Program-made: the position numbers and the translations under genes | Shown: positions 47,101 through 55,867 of the stretch, piece after piece | How the letters are laid out: the number at the start of each line of letters is the position of its first letter | Numbering within the stretch: the stretch's first letter is position 1 | From: Ophiura sarsii | Lineage: Eukaryota; Echinodermata; Ophiuroidea; Amphilepidida; Ophiuridae | NCBI GenBank assembly: GCA_035610835.1 | Contig: CM069447.1 | Span: 17,937,992-18,001,991 of the forward strand | Direction of reading: 5' to 3' | DNA: 64,000 nucleotides | The notes under the pieces: generated by a model | Database searches by the model: none | What the model saw: only the letters and a program-made list of their open reading frames with translations | What the model was told of the DNA's origin: nothing

Positions 47101-50100
47101 CATACCTATCACGGTGTCCATACCTTTTCTCAAATATAGTAAAACATAAGAAATTTCAGAAAAGGTATGAGGTAGGATACTAAAATCCTACCTTTTCAAA
47201 CGTCTCCTATATCGTGCTATAGTTGCCACCATTTGACGGTTCCTTATAAGAAAGATAAAGGTAATGTCTTCCAGTATGGATATCAAATGGAACTCCGTGT
47301 ACTAACCTTTGCCGGATGACGTACGAGGAACACATGCCGAAATCCATTGGGTATCGCATCAAATTTATCAACGATCCCTTCCACCATTTCTTTACAGAAT
47401 ATCAGTTTTTTCCCCGGTGCATCAGCCTCCAATTGCTCTTTAACCCACTGGTACGAATCTGTCAGGATTATATAATAAATTAAAGGTATATTATGTGATC
47501 TTTCCAGGGAACGCCCTCAACATCGAAAAAAAAATAGAAAGCAGATTTTCTTGCAGATTTACATTTCTGATCATAAATCATGCATACATTCCAAGTTACA
47601 GGGCGATACGATTCTTAATTACTTCAAAATCATGGTTTTAGAGTGAAAATAAACTGTCGGATAATCCGACAGTTTATAATTTTCACTCTAAATTCACTCT
47701 AAAACCATGATTTTGAGGTAATTAGGAATCGTATCGCTCTGTAACTTGGAATGTATGTATGATTTATGATCGGAAATGTAAATCTGCAAGTAAATCTACT
47801 TTCTAAAAAAAATAATGAATAGAGGGCGCTCTCTGGAAAAGATCACATAATATGCCTTTAAACATGTCAAAGGCGAGGAGAAAAAAACACTGATCCTGTT
47901 ACGGATTTCCGTACGATATTTCTCATGATTGGTCGGTCGGTTTTTATCAGCCCTGTCGATGTAGCCGCCCAACAAACGGCTTTTCCGTAAGTCGTCCAAG
48001 CATCTATGAAATGAATTATAAATATTTAAACAGGTTCGCCGTCGTAAATAGAAAAAAGACAATATGGGAAAACGATCTCGCCCGGGAATTAAACCCAGAA
48101 CATTTTGCTTAACATCGATGGAATTCACCCATTTTCGGTACTCAAATTGATGATCTTCTTCGACATTCTTCATCTTGGACGCGGATGGTGACTTCCCCCC
48201 CCCCCCCCTCTCCCCATGGGTGCACGGACGTAGGGATAGTTGTGTGAGGCAAAGTTGCTCACAAATAAATTGCACCATCCCAGATATGATATGAATCGAC
48301 TGTCAGTTGTTTTTGTGAGATTGTACACCGATATTAACGGAACAAAAGCTGTTAAACATACATTGAGCTTTATTCCGTAAATAGCATAAAGCCACTAGAT
48401 ATATCTTATATAGCTTTATGCTGCAAACTGGATATCCTATTAAACGTCAAATCTGATATCCTACTAGCTTTATGCTGCAAACTGGATATCCTATTAAACG
48501 CCAAATAGTGATATGCTACTAGCTTTATGCTGCAAACTGGATATCCTATTAAAGGAGGTGTCCCGCAAGCATAAAATTGTGCATTATATGTTAGAAATAT
48601 AACTATAGAGTCTAACTTTTGTAATTATATAGAACAAAACACCACACTTATGACAAAAACAAATAGAAACCGCAATCTCTCAACATGCACTTTTTAAAAT
48701 TCGCGGCGATCGAAAGTCCCAGTGTCGATGATGTCATAGTTATACATTGCACATGCTTAAATTTGAGCACCGATACCCATGACGTCATCGACACCGGGAC
48801 TTTCGATCGCCGCGAATTTTAAAAAGCGCATGTTGAGTGATGGCAGTTTTTATTCATTTTTGTGACTAGTATAGTGTTTTGTTCTATATAATTACGTAAC
48901 TTTGGCTCGATAATTATTTTTCTAACAAATAATGCTTAATGCTGTGCTTGCGGGACCCTTCCTTTAAACGCCAAATCTGATATCTACTAGCTTTATGCTG
49001 CAAACTGGATATCCTATTAAACGCCAAATCTGATATCCTACTAGCTTTATGCTGCAAACTGGATATCCTATTAAAAGCCAAATCTGATATCCTACTAGCT
49101 TTATGCTGCAAACTGGATATCCTATTAAACGCCAAATCTGATATCCTACTAGCTTTATGCTGCAAACTGGATATCCTATTAAACGCCAAACTAGATATCC
49201 TACTAGCTTTATGCTGCAAACTGGAAATCTGTCCTACTACTACTAGGATATCCAGTGTGGCGTTTAGTCATGTTAGTAGGGTATCCAGTTCCAGTTTTCT
49301 GTATAAAGCTATAGTTCAATCAGTTTCAAAATGACGAGAAATATTCGGTTCTTATCTCTCCGCGCGCAAAAAATAATCCAAGCGTATAAGCGCGATGTTT
49401 GGCAAACGCAAGCGTCACGCATACAATGACATTGCGCGATTTTTGCGCCATGCGGAAGTTTTGCACGTGACGCTCTTCTGAATTCCATCGCTGCTGTAAA
49501 CAGGTTTCGCCAAATTGGAACTGACTGAACTATAGTAGGATATCCAGTTTGGAGCTAAACAGGATATCCAGTTGGAGCATAACGCTAGTAGGATAGTAGG
49601 TGTCAAGTATCTTAGGGATCACGTCAAAACTCGACCGCCAGGCAACCGCCGGTTACGGCCGGTTCCGCCCGGTTCTCACAAAACGTGTCGTCTGTTATAA
49701 TATACACACATAATGAGGTCAAATAGTTACACTCTGGTGAACACGACCGGTTGATAGTGCCTCGTCACACGCGTGAGCAATAACATCTTGAATTAATGGG
49801 CTCAGTTGACAACCAACAATACAGCTATTGGTTTTCGCTGGGGTTGGCTTTTTCAATCTGTTTATAGCTCAATTAACTTTTTAAAATCAAAACCGAAAGT
49901 CCATGAATGGGTTTTTTATAGAACGATTATAGAGAGAGCTATTATGACAGCAAAGTAACAGATTGATAGTGTAAATTGGTCCGGTTACAGCATTAAGTCC
50001 ACCGGCGGTTGTTCAGTGTTGCATGCGCGAATATTCATATAGGCCTACCAGTAAAATATTTGACCTGAAAGAACCGGGCGGAACCGCCCGTAACCGGCGG

Positions 50101-51922
50101 TCAACGGGCGGTCGAGTTTTGACGCCTTCCCTTAACTGTAATGGTCCAGGACCATATAATCGGACCAGAATTTCATACAAGCCTGACAAAAGAAAAGAAA
50201 TCTTACGGTCTTGTGCGACGTATCCAAATGGTAAAGATCTAATTGCAGCTAGAAAAGCTTCCGGATTATCAACTCTTCCTAACATTGCAGGCAGTGACGC
50301 AAGGAATATGTCCCGTCCTAGCCCATCGGGACCCATTATTCGGGCTTGGTAATATGGCTCATGCCAGTTTATCGAATCCTCAACGTTCGTCATTGCCTGA
50401 TGGATACAACGTAAAAAAAAGTAAGAAATAGAAAAACCGATAATTAACATAACATACGCTCTACACGATATTTCATTTGTTCAACTTCTTAAGCCTTGTG
50501 TTATAGGAGGCCTACAGTGAAAATGAAGAAATAATTAACACCAACTGGAATATGTAAACAATAAAAGACTATCATATAGTGGCATAATATAATATTCCAC
50601 GCAATAGAAGTACCACTTAATAAGCAATAAACAATTAATAAGTAAAAACTGTTAAATGTATATGATATTTAGGCATTAATATCACTACTCAGTACTCACA
50701 TTTTGTTTAAATGAACTAAAATAAAGTATGCAACAGAGGGTAATTGACCGATTACAATCATTATTATGCATTGAGAATCTTCCGTCCTATTCTTTCAATG
50801 CATTTGTAAAACCTATTATTCTGCACTTTACTCACTGGCCGGAGCGATATTGGTCGACTAATATTTTTAACACTTGGAGGTCTCTTTAACACATTGAAGC
50901 TTACACTGCACGAATGCACTTAAAACGTATAATAACATGCCCAGTGTATGTGTAGCAGTCACAAAATGCGGTGGAGACTTTTTTGTTGTTGAATTTTGTC
51001 TTTTTGAATTTTTGACAATATTTTGAGAATTTGTTTGGATTATTTTGGATTCTTTTGGTATTTTTGCATACCGATACACTTCGGGTAAAACCTCATATTA
51101 ATTCCCAAAGAATTGTACCTTACATCGTCAGCCTGCTTCGATAATTGCCTAACTCACTTTTCAGCAAAATTTAGTTTTTTGCATAAATCATGACTTCATT
51201 ACATTATGCACATACTGTTATAATATCTAAGTCATTGACCAATCAAAAGTGTTGATAAATGAAGAGATTTGTTGCAAAAGGGCCACCAGACCACTCCAAC
51301 ATGTTACTCATTTTGCATTATTGAATTTGCATTGACAAATCCATGGAATTAATCAAATTATTGTATGGCTGTGTTCATCTGTTTCTATGACTTGGATTAG
51401 TGCATCCATGCACGCCAATCGAGGCCATCAACAATACATGTCACATTCCACATAATGAAAAACCATACATCAATAATGCAAAATGAGTAACAGGTACAAA
51501 GGTAACAGGTTTCCTACTTTTGTTGTTTTCTAAGAACTAAAAAAAATGAGTTAGGCAATTATCGAAGCAGGCTGACGACATGTATTGTAACTTGTGTATC
51601 ACACAGGTAATTGCCCTGCTTATAGATTTTCAGGTTGAGTAAACCAGGAGCTGGTAATGGTATAGCCTGGAGTATTCATGGAAGAATGTCAGCCTGCTTC
51701 GATAATTGCCTAACTCATTTTTTCTAATTCTTAGAAAACAAAATAAGTATGAAACCTGTTACCTGTGTACGTGTTACTCCTTCTGCATTAATGATGGCAC
51801 CAAAACTTGCGTATGAACAATACATTACAAACCTTTAAGAACGCGGTAGACAGACTCCTGGGTGTAGCCCATAATATTACACGTGCTGGTCCTTTTGTAG
51901 TAGTAGTAGTAGTAGTACTCAT
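32744..51922 (-). CDS. Gene B: P-loop sulfotransferase-like protein, five exons, 302 aa
   Basis: Coding exons are 51922-51833, 50396-50207, 47458-47307, 37331-37155 and 33043-32744. All introns are GT-AG and the phases (0,1,0,0) match, giving 302 residues and a TAG stop. ILWATPRSLSTAFLK (about 16-30) fits the 5'-phosphosulfate-binding loop, and FLVRHPAKVFPSFKK (about 137-151) fits the 3'-phosphate site with Arg and Ser. This order and length match cytosolic sulfotransferase-fold proteins that databases often label 'branched-chain amino acid aminotransferase-like' in marine deuterostomes; the label is misleading. The protein probably transfers sulfate from PAPS; the acceptor is unknown. The start is fixed by GCCGCCATGA. 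A strong pyrimidine-AG acceptor just upstream suggests an untranslated 5' exon. No signal peptide is seen from this start. Confidence 0.88.
33437..33515. repeat. AT-rich dispersed repeat, copy 1
   Basis: Contains ATAATGTTTTATATCATATA and CAGTTTACCAACCCACGGTG and is repeated at 35666-35732. Just before it, at about 33253, TAAGGCCAACAAAAAA resembles the left end of the TAA-flanked MITEs without a visible right end. The rest of intron 4 up to 33690 is T/A-rich. Confidence 0.7.
33700..33905. repeat. GC-rich ACGCGTA repeat
   Basis: Short diverged units around CGGCGCACGCGTAATCGGGC and GTGCACACGCGTAGG. CpG-dense against an AT-rich background. The antisense frame across it is repeat-derived. Confidence 0.6.
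34409..34660. repeat. Direct repeat, 163 bp apart
   Basis: About 88 bp at 34409-34497 containing GGTACACTGGGTACCTGGAG and GGATGTATGGGGTAGGGC recurs at 34572-34660. Non-coding, within gene B intron 4. Confidence 0.8.
34917..34962. repeat. (GTTT)n microsatellite
   Basis: About 11 copies of a GTTT tetranucleotide. No other feature is seen between 34661 and 35380. Confidence 0.95.
35446..35515 (-). pseudogene. tRNA-Thr-like sequence (AGT), possible SINE head
   Basis: On the minus strand the anticodon loop reads CTAGTAA (AGT) and GGGGTTCAAATCCCC forms a perfect T arm. The acceptor stem depends on G-T pairs and the D arm is weak. A broken second copy lies at about 35780-35830 with the same flanks. 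It is more likely a tRNA-derived repeat than a working tRNA. Confidence 0.5.
35861..36407. repeat. 20 bp minisatellite, ~27 copies
   Basis: The unit ATTCAAAGGTAGAGCACTCT is repeated with almost no variation. One unit is shortened near 36171 and one carries AAAGATAG near 36300. Such homogeneity suggests recent expansion. It lies in gene B intron 4. Confidence 0.97.
36731..36749. repeat. Poly-C run
   Basis: About 19 C in a row inside gene B intron 4. Length may be assembly-dependent. Confidence 0.8.
37155..37331 (-). CDS. Gene B exon 4 (residues 145-203)
   Basis: Starts after TTGCAG with VFPSFKKLAGWIQ, completing the RHPAKVFPS motif, and ends at VLCTDDLQ before GTAGGG. The TDDL segment corresponds to the family's strand ending in a D-D-L pair. 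Intron 3 before it is about 10 kb and full of repeats. Confidence 0.87.
38211..38283 (+). pseudogene. tRNA-like sequence with box B
   Basis: GGTTCGAATCC is a perfect pol III box B. TTCACAA resembles a Val-type anticodon loop (CAC) and GGCTCAAACGTCAAAGC resembles a D arm. The acceptor and anticodon stems do not pair well, so this is a tRNA-derived remnant. Confidence 0.4.
38921..38992 (-). pseudogene. tRNA-Thr-like sequence (AGT)
   Basis: GGCTCAGCGGTAGAGC is a good D arm, CTAGTAA holds an AGT anticodon, and GGGTTCGAATCC is box B. The anticodon and acceptor stems contain mismatches. It lies inside the TTAA element, in opposite orientation to the tRNA-like sequence at 38211. Confidence 0.5.
39348..40840. 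other. Intron 3 interval, low-complexity patches only
   Basis: Contains a poly-T run near 39800 and a (GGCT)n run near 40710-40735. No gene or bounded element is supported; frames on both strands at 40036-40417 overlap without family motifs. Confidence 0.4.
40886..41235. mobile_element. hAT-type MITE with CAGTGGCGTA-type ends
   Basis: Flanked by identical 8-bp GCGATCAG (40878-40885 and 41236-41243). The left end is TAGTGGCGTACCCAG and the right end CTGGGTACGTCACTG. The interior is poly-C plus about 21 copies of TGCC (about 41104-41189). A poly-G run of about 27 bases lies just upstream at 40843-40869. The poly-Cys/Pro/Ala and poly-Gln/Ala frames are artefacts of the tetranucleotide. Confidence 0.85.
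41265..41912 (-). other. Open frame of unknown status
   Basis: A 215-codon frame with no recognised domain, a lysine/arginine-rich low-complexity stretch and a proline run from poly-G DNA. It lies in gene B intron 3 on the same strand. I do not call it a gene; the length alone is its only support. Confidence 0.15.
41913..43609. other. Intron 3 interval
   Basis: Holds poly-C (about 42652) and poly-G (about 42699) runs that could pair across about 45 bp. No gene or bounded element is supported. Confidence 0.4.
44065..44203. repeat. 139 bp foldback
   Basis: GAAAAGACGATGATTTCCAC and its near-inverse GTGGAAATTATCGTCTTC flank an internal AAATAATTATGG region. CACTCGATAGAA and TTCTATCGAGTG pair perfectly. 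Non-coding. Confidence 0.8.
44645..44731. mobile_element. 87 bp minimal copy of the CGTCAGCCTGCTTCG MITE family
   Basis: TCGTCAGCCTGCTTCGATAA at the left and its inverse at the right are separated by only about 20 bases. A further right end of the family lies at 44971-44997. Longer copies are at 45889 and 51125. Confidence 0.85.
45021..45149. mobile_element. 129 bp TTAA-flanked foldback
   Basis: TTAAGCAGCTTGAACCACGG at the left and the inverse of TTAAGCAACTTGAACCATGG at the right. Its right TTAA is also the left TTAA of the adjoining element at 45146. Confidence 0.8.
45146..45526. mobile_element. 381 bp TTAA foldback MITE, copy 1
   Basis: TTAA at both ends, then AGGCTTATTATGTGATCTTT and its inverse, and almost complete pairing of the two halves through GGGCGATACGATTCTTAATT. 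It is a near-perfect palindrome with no coding capacity. Other copies are at 47480, 55868 (partial) and 59534. Confidence 0.9.
45889..46326. mobile_element. 438 bp CGTCAGCCTGCTTCG MITE
   Basis: CGTCAGCCTGCTTCGATAAT at the left and its inverse at the right, with CATTTTGCATTATTGA and CATCAATAATGCAAAATG pairing inside. Very similar to 51125-51578. Confidence 0.85.
46343..46873. mobile_element. 531 bp long-arm foldback
   Basis: The arms of about 200 bp pair through CACCCAGAAGTGAAGGAGCC, ACCGCCA and ACCTGTCCA-like stretches, around a centre near 46600. No transposase. It is followed (46880-47180) by AT-rich AAAATAAAGAAATACATA-like units. Confidence 0.8.
47307..47458 (-). CDS. Gene B exon 3 (residues 94-144)
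   Basis: Begins in phase 1 after CCTGACAG with SYQWVKEQLEADAPGKKL, then IFCKEMVEG and IPNGFRHVFLVRHPAK, ending before GTTAGT. It carries the central beta strand and the first half of the 3'-phosphate-binding motif. It is too short to stand out as an isolated ORF; the family match and phase support it. Confidence 0.87.
47480..47861. mobile_element. 382 bp TTAA foldback MITE, copy 2, at a splice site
   Basis: TTAA followed by AGGTATATTATGTGATCTTT and its inverse at 47858. Its lower edge lies 22 nt upstream of the first base of gene B exon 3. The branch point and much of the intron end must therefore come from the element or the short spacer. Confidence 0.9.
48411..49226. repeat. 54 bp satellite, interrupted
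   Basis: About seven to eight copies of a 54 bp unit containing GCTTTATGCTGCAAACTGGA and TATCCTATTAAACGCC, split by an inserted element at 48549-48967. The unit is 18 codons long, so an 18-residue repeat frame stays open on the minus strand; it is an artefact. Inverted relics (GGATATCCAGT) continue to about 49600. Confidence 0.92.
48549..48967. mobile_element. 419 bp TTAA MITE inserted in the satellite
   Basis: TTAA at both ends, then AGGAGGTGTCCCGCAAGC and the inverse of AGGAAGGGTCCCGCAAGC. Long inner arms pair through TCGGCGGCGATCGAAAGTCC-like sequence. Removing it and one TTAA restores an uninterrupted satellite unit, CCTATTAAACGCC. Confidence 0.92.
49612..50135. mobile_element. ~520 bp TTAA-type element beside gene B exon 2
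   Basis: The arms of about 55 bp pair through GTCAAAACTCGACCGCC and CCGGTTACGGCCGGTTCCGC-like GC-rich sequence. The right end has TTAA; the left reads CTTAGG, slightly decayed. It ends about 70 bp past the exon 2 donor. Confidence 0.7.
50207..50396 (-). CDS. Gene B exon 2 (residues 31-94)
   Basis: Begins after TATCCATCAG with AMTNVEDSINWHEPYYQAR and ends at a GTAAGA donor in phase 1. The WHEPY stretch corresponds to the family's FHEPY segment after the P-loop, where substrate-side residues lie. The open frame continues past the donor but loses family resemblance. Confidence 0.85.
51125..51578. mobile_element. 454 bp CGTCAGCCTGCTTCG MITE
   Basis: TCGTCAGCCTGCTTCGATAA and its inverse bound it. 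It lies in gene B intron 1 and is nearly identical to 45889-46326. The rest of intron 1 (50397-51124) has no recognised feature. Confidence 0.85.
51688..51797. mobile_element. Truncated CGTCAGCCTGCTTCG MITE near the exon 1 donor
   Basis: One end only (GTCAGCCTGCTTCGATAATT), followed by the inverse of the right interior of the family. The truncation lies about 35 bp from the exon 1 donor of gene B. Confidence 0.7.
51833..51922 (-). CDS. Gene B exon 1 (residues 1-30)
   Basis: The ATG lies in a GCCGCCATGA context. It is followed by MS, seven threonines encoded by (ACT)n/ACA, then KGPARVILWATPRSLSTAFLK and a GTTTGT donor. This contains the PAPS 5'-phosphosulfate loop. An in-frame upstream ATG at 52000 would add a hydrophobic stretch, but a CTCTCAG acceptor between the two makes the downstream start more likely. 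Confidence 0.85.
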
Positions 51923-52150
51923 GGCGGCTAATCTGACTGAGAGAAAACAGGAGAACACAATTGTTACGCCTAATGCTATAGGTCGGCCCGGAAACGTCAC
52001 ATGCCTTTCGCTAATGTAAGCAACAGTCGCTTACACGGCGGCCTCACGCGGTCACTAGGAACGATCTTGTGTATGGTTGAGTATAGCATCAAAACTGATG
52101 TGTTAACGTTTAGTTTTGTTGTCAACGGCAAATAACACTAAAAATACTCG
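51923..52150 (-). promoter_or_regulatory. Gene B 5' flank, promoter candidate
   Basis: A pyrimidine tract ending CTCTCAG lies 15 nt upstream of the ATG and looks like a splice acceptor. Beyond it lies the sequence shared with 24530-24790. No TATA box is evident. The transcription start cannot be placed from sequence alone. Confidence 0.35.
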
Positions 52151-52224
52151 GATGACCGGGCGACCTATACTTCAATACACTCATAATTGCCCTCCTGGTC
52201 AGACATTTTCCCTACTAGTACTAG

Positions 52225-52251
52225 CAGGCGCGTACCGCGGCATGTGAGCCA

Positions 52252-52289
<38 letters not shown>

Positions 52290-52668
52290 GAAGTATATGT
52301 CGTCGACGTCCCGACTGGCGTAAATTTTCGTAAAAGGTTGCCCCACATTTTTTCCCAGTCAGTGGGGGGGGGGGGGGGGGGGGGTCAAAAAAATTCGCAC
52401 GGTCAAAAAATTTCGCTCGTCACTAATTTTCGCACGGTCACAAAATTTCGCACGGTCACAAAATTTCGCACGGTCACAAAATTTCGCACGGTCACAAAAC
52501 CACAACAACAATCAACAAATAATGCCCAATTCTCAGTGTTTTCGCCCTAGGCAATATTTTTTCCTTATGCGAATTTTTAGCGTCCCGTTCTTGCGAATTT
52601 AGCGTCCCGGTATTTGGAGCCAGGGGGGCGGGGGGGGGGGGGGGCAACCCCCGGTCGATACGCCACTG
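52225..52668. mobile_element. 444 bp hAT-type MITE with poly-G
   Basis: Flanked by identical AGTACTAG (52217-52224 and 52669-52676). It starts CAGGCGCGTACC and ends GATACGCCACTG. The interior has G runs of about 37, 21 and 19 bases and four copies of an 18 bp TCACAAAATTTCGCACGG unit. Confidence 0.85.
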
Positions 52669-52795
52669 AGTACTAGCAGTCAATGCATCCCATAATTATG
52701 GTTTTATTTAGAATAATTGGCAATGTCAAATGAATCAAATAATTGAACGGCATCTCCCAATTCTTGTACATGATTGATACTGAAACACAACGTTA

Positions 52796-53565
52796 GGCCC
52801 CTTGCAATTAAATGTGAGTTTACTGTTGCCCGCGCGCGTCCAAAAGTCACCCGCGTGGTGTATATGTAATATTTTAAAAATATTTAATTATTTCATTGTT
52901 TAAAGCTTTTTCATAAGCTTTTTAACACTTTTCCGGCGATAAAATTAGCCGATGAGCCGCATTTCAATACTTCCGGGTTGGGAAAACATTTCTGTGAAGT
53001 AAAAAACTCTGCACGAAACTTGCAATTGTCGCTTTGTATCGAAATGTGTGCATTTGAAGCATATTCGTAGGCACGGCAATTGATTACTGCGCAATCGCTT
53101 CTGCGCATGACGTCACATCAAAACATTGCCGAGTTATTTTTAGTTTTTTGCCTAGCGTCCGCAAAGCCGAACCGCCGAATTTCTTTGGAGTTTCCTAGTG
53201 CATTCTGGGTAATATTTCAGGTTTGTTTACGATCGCCATCTTTAAAATTCGTCGAGCTAGCGTAACGAATTTTGTTTTACAAACATCGAATATCTCATTA
53301 ATATTCCTATTCAAAATAGGGACGCAAATATGATTAGATTCCTTTATAAAAGAAACAAAATGCAAAGCCAAGGCAGTAGGTGGTGGTAGGACATAATTAA
53401 CAGCATTTGAATTGTATTCGTACCTTGGATAATTATAGTTAACAACGCCGACAATATTAAATCAGGTGACTTCACCCCAAAATATTACAATATTAATATT
53501 AAATAGTCACCTCGTCCTGGTTTTCAAAAACGCAACAGTAAACTCATATTTAATTGCAAGGGGCC
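52796..53565 (-). mobile_element. PIF/Harbinger-type MITE, copy 2 (inverted)
   Basis: GGCCCCTTGCAATTAAATGT and its inverse, with TTA on both sides. It matches 29100-29826 in opposite orientation over its full length and keeps the TGACGTCA octamer at 53108-53115. Confidence 0.8.
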
Positions 53566-53706
53566 TTATACCATGGCTGTACTAACCGTTGAAAAGTTAA
53601 GTTTGACAAAGTGAACGTCCGGTTGTACAGCGTGTCCCCCAAACACTTGGACGAAACAATGTAATACTTTGTCTCAGCAGCGCACTGATTGCTTTCAAAA
53701 TGAGAT

Positions 53707-54097
53707 TTAGGGGGCTATCATTTTCTTCGGGAGGGGGGGGGGGGGGGGGGGGGGGTCACAAATATGTCAATGGCCGTTGTTAATAAATTTATAACCCCCC
53801 TATCCGATACAAAATAATTTTATGACCCCCCCCCCGGCCTATCGAAGTTAGATTTGTTAATGAATAAAATAGCAAATAATGAAAAATAAACAGGAAAGGT
53901 GTTGTAAATATGTACATTTATAAGGGATATGCTTAGATGAATACGCGCGAAGCGCGAAAAAATTTGCCGTTTTAAAATGTTAGAATCTGAATTGCTACAC
54001 AAAACTATAACCCCCCTATTTTAGATTTTACAAAATTATGACCGCCCCCCACCATATTTGTGGCCGCCCCCTCCCGAAGAAAATGACAGCCCCCTTA
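53707..54097. mobile_element. ~390 bp element with TTAGGGGGCT ends
   Basis: TTAGGGGGCTATCATTTTCT at the left and the inverse of TAAGGGGGCTGTCATTTTCT at the right, with CGGGAGGGGG/CCCCCTCCCG next to them. A one-ended relative lies near 25790. A poly-G run lies inside. The interval 54098-55767 has no supported feature. Confidence 0.75.
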
Positions 54098-55767
54098 GCG
54101 CGTAGCACTACGCAGCAGCGATGCTTGTTTTAGTTTGTTTCGGCGATACTCGGCAAATTGGAAATGTGAAATTTGGAATCAGCGAAGTTTCGCAAAACTA
54201 TTGACTATATTTTGATTTTCATGAGGGAGTGACACATATTTGTATTTCTTAAAAATCACTTCAACACTAGTTTGGTACCAAAATCTAGGATTTTGGTACT
54301 TACTCAAGGCACAGTGTTGAAGGAAACCAGTTTAATAACCAACCATTTTCTTGACCATACTTATTGCATAGGGTCACGCGTTATGAACTCGCCTCCCAAT
54401 AGGGTGGTGCCGTTACATTTTTTAGTTTATGCTGTCATTTTCCTCAAATATTTTCAAAACCACAAAAGCTATTTCAACAAATTTGGAATCATTTTAAAGC
54501 CCTAATAACAAGCTATCTTTCTGCAAAATGACATTGGTATAGCTAATACAGAAGGGGAGATACAGCTGTTTGATGTTTGGAGACCAGGGGTGGTGCTGGA
54601 AGGGTGCCGCCTGTACAAACTCAATGGGGATAATCCAATAATGGCGATAATCTTTGTTCTTTTTACAATAAATAGTCATCCCTATTGTTACAAACACCAT
54701 TCTGATCCATTTTAAAGGATATTTAGTAGTCTTTAAGTATGTGGTTCAACAGACTTGTCAACTATTTGTATCAACTACTTAATTATGGATAAGACAATAA
54801 TCATCAGCTTTCTTCCTATTCGCTACACAGTCAACATGAATAATCAGCCTCAATTTACCGGATTTATAAAAATGACTATAACAGAAAAAGGTTTTAACCT
54901 ATGATAGCAAAAGTATACATTTTTGGAAAGCTTGTAACTAGAGGAATTCAGAAATGCAGTTTATATCAGGGAAGGGTTCATCCTTAAACAAATATTTCTG
55001 AAATTTTAAAAATATATAAAATACAAATTGGAGATATTCACTAGTCGGTATAATTACCATACCGCCGTAGTAACTTTGACAATTATATATCATCTAATGG
55101 GTAATTTCATGAGGAATTCAAATATGTAAAGTAAATAATGATAGTGGGTAGGTATGAAAAATATTTGGATCTCAAATTAAAATTTAAAAACTCTTGATAT
55201 TTTTCCGAACATTTCCGATCATACCATTTTAGTTCTTGGTCGTACTATAATTTTAATGGCATATATGGTTTCTTCATGCAATTTCCCTTCAGAAAATGTA
55301 TACTTTTACTACCTCAGGGGGGTATACAAGCAAATATAAATGTGTAAAGTTAAAATCATGTCGCGAAAGTCAAAATCCGTGTGTAACGCGAAAGGAGGCG
55401 AGCTTAAAACACATGACCATATGTCTATTAAAGCAATTGAGTCTCCTGCGGAAGTCAATAATTGTTAGTTCTATTCATCCATTTATTAAGTTTTTAAGTT
55501 TATTGATTCTTTTGTCATGTTTGTTCTATGCTGGGCATGCATGGATTAACATAGGCCTAATCCCAACTTATCTTTTCTGGCATTTCTGGAGCAATCAATC
55601 TTCTTTTCATAGACATGATGCCTTATCAAGATGAGATGGATGCTGATTATGCAATCTGCCACAGATTAGTTTTTGGTAAGGGCAGGCGCTTGACACTGTA
55701 TTGTTCGAATCGCCGAAAGCATCGACGTACATGAATATACAATGAATAATCATATCAATGAATATAC

Positions 55768-55867
55768 NNNNNNNNNNNNNNNNNNNNNNNNNNNNNNNNN
55801 NNNNNNNNNNNNNNNNNNNNNNNNNNNNNNNNNNNNNNNNNNNNNNNNNNNNNNNNNNNNNNNNNNN
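55768..55867. other. Assembly gap, 100 N
   Basis: Exactly 100 N, a conventional placeholder for a gap of unknown size. Two reading frames run through it and should be ignored. Confidence 0.99.

Noticed and set aside
48914..49219. Minus-strand frame with an 18-residue repeat
   Set aside because: It is the direct translation of the 54 bp satellite, whose unit length is a multiple of 3.
51923..52000. Upstream in-frame ATG giving gene B a hydrophobic N-terminal extension
   Set aside because: A strong pyrimidine-CAG acceptor lies between the two ATGs and the downstream one has an ideal GCCGCCATG context.
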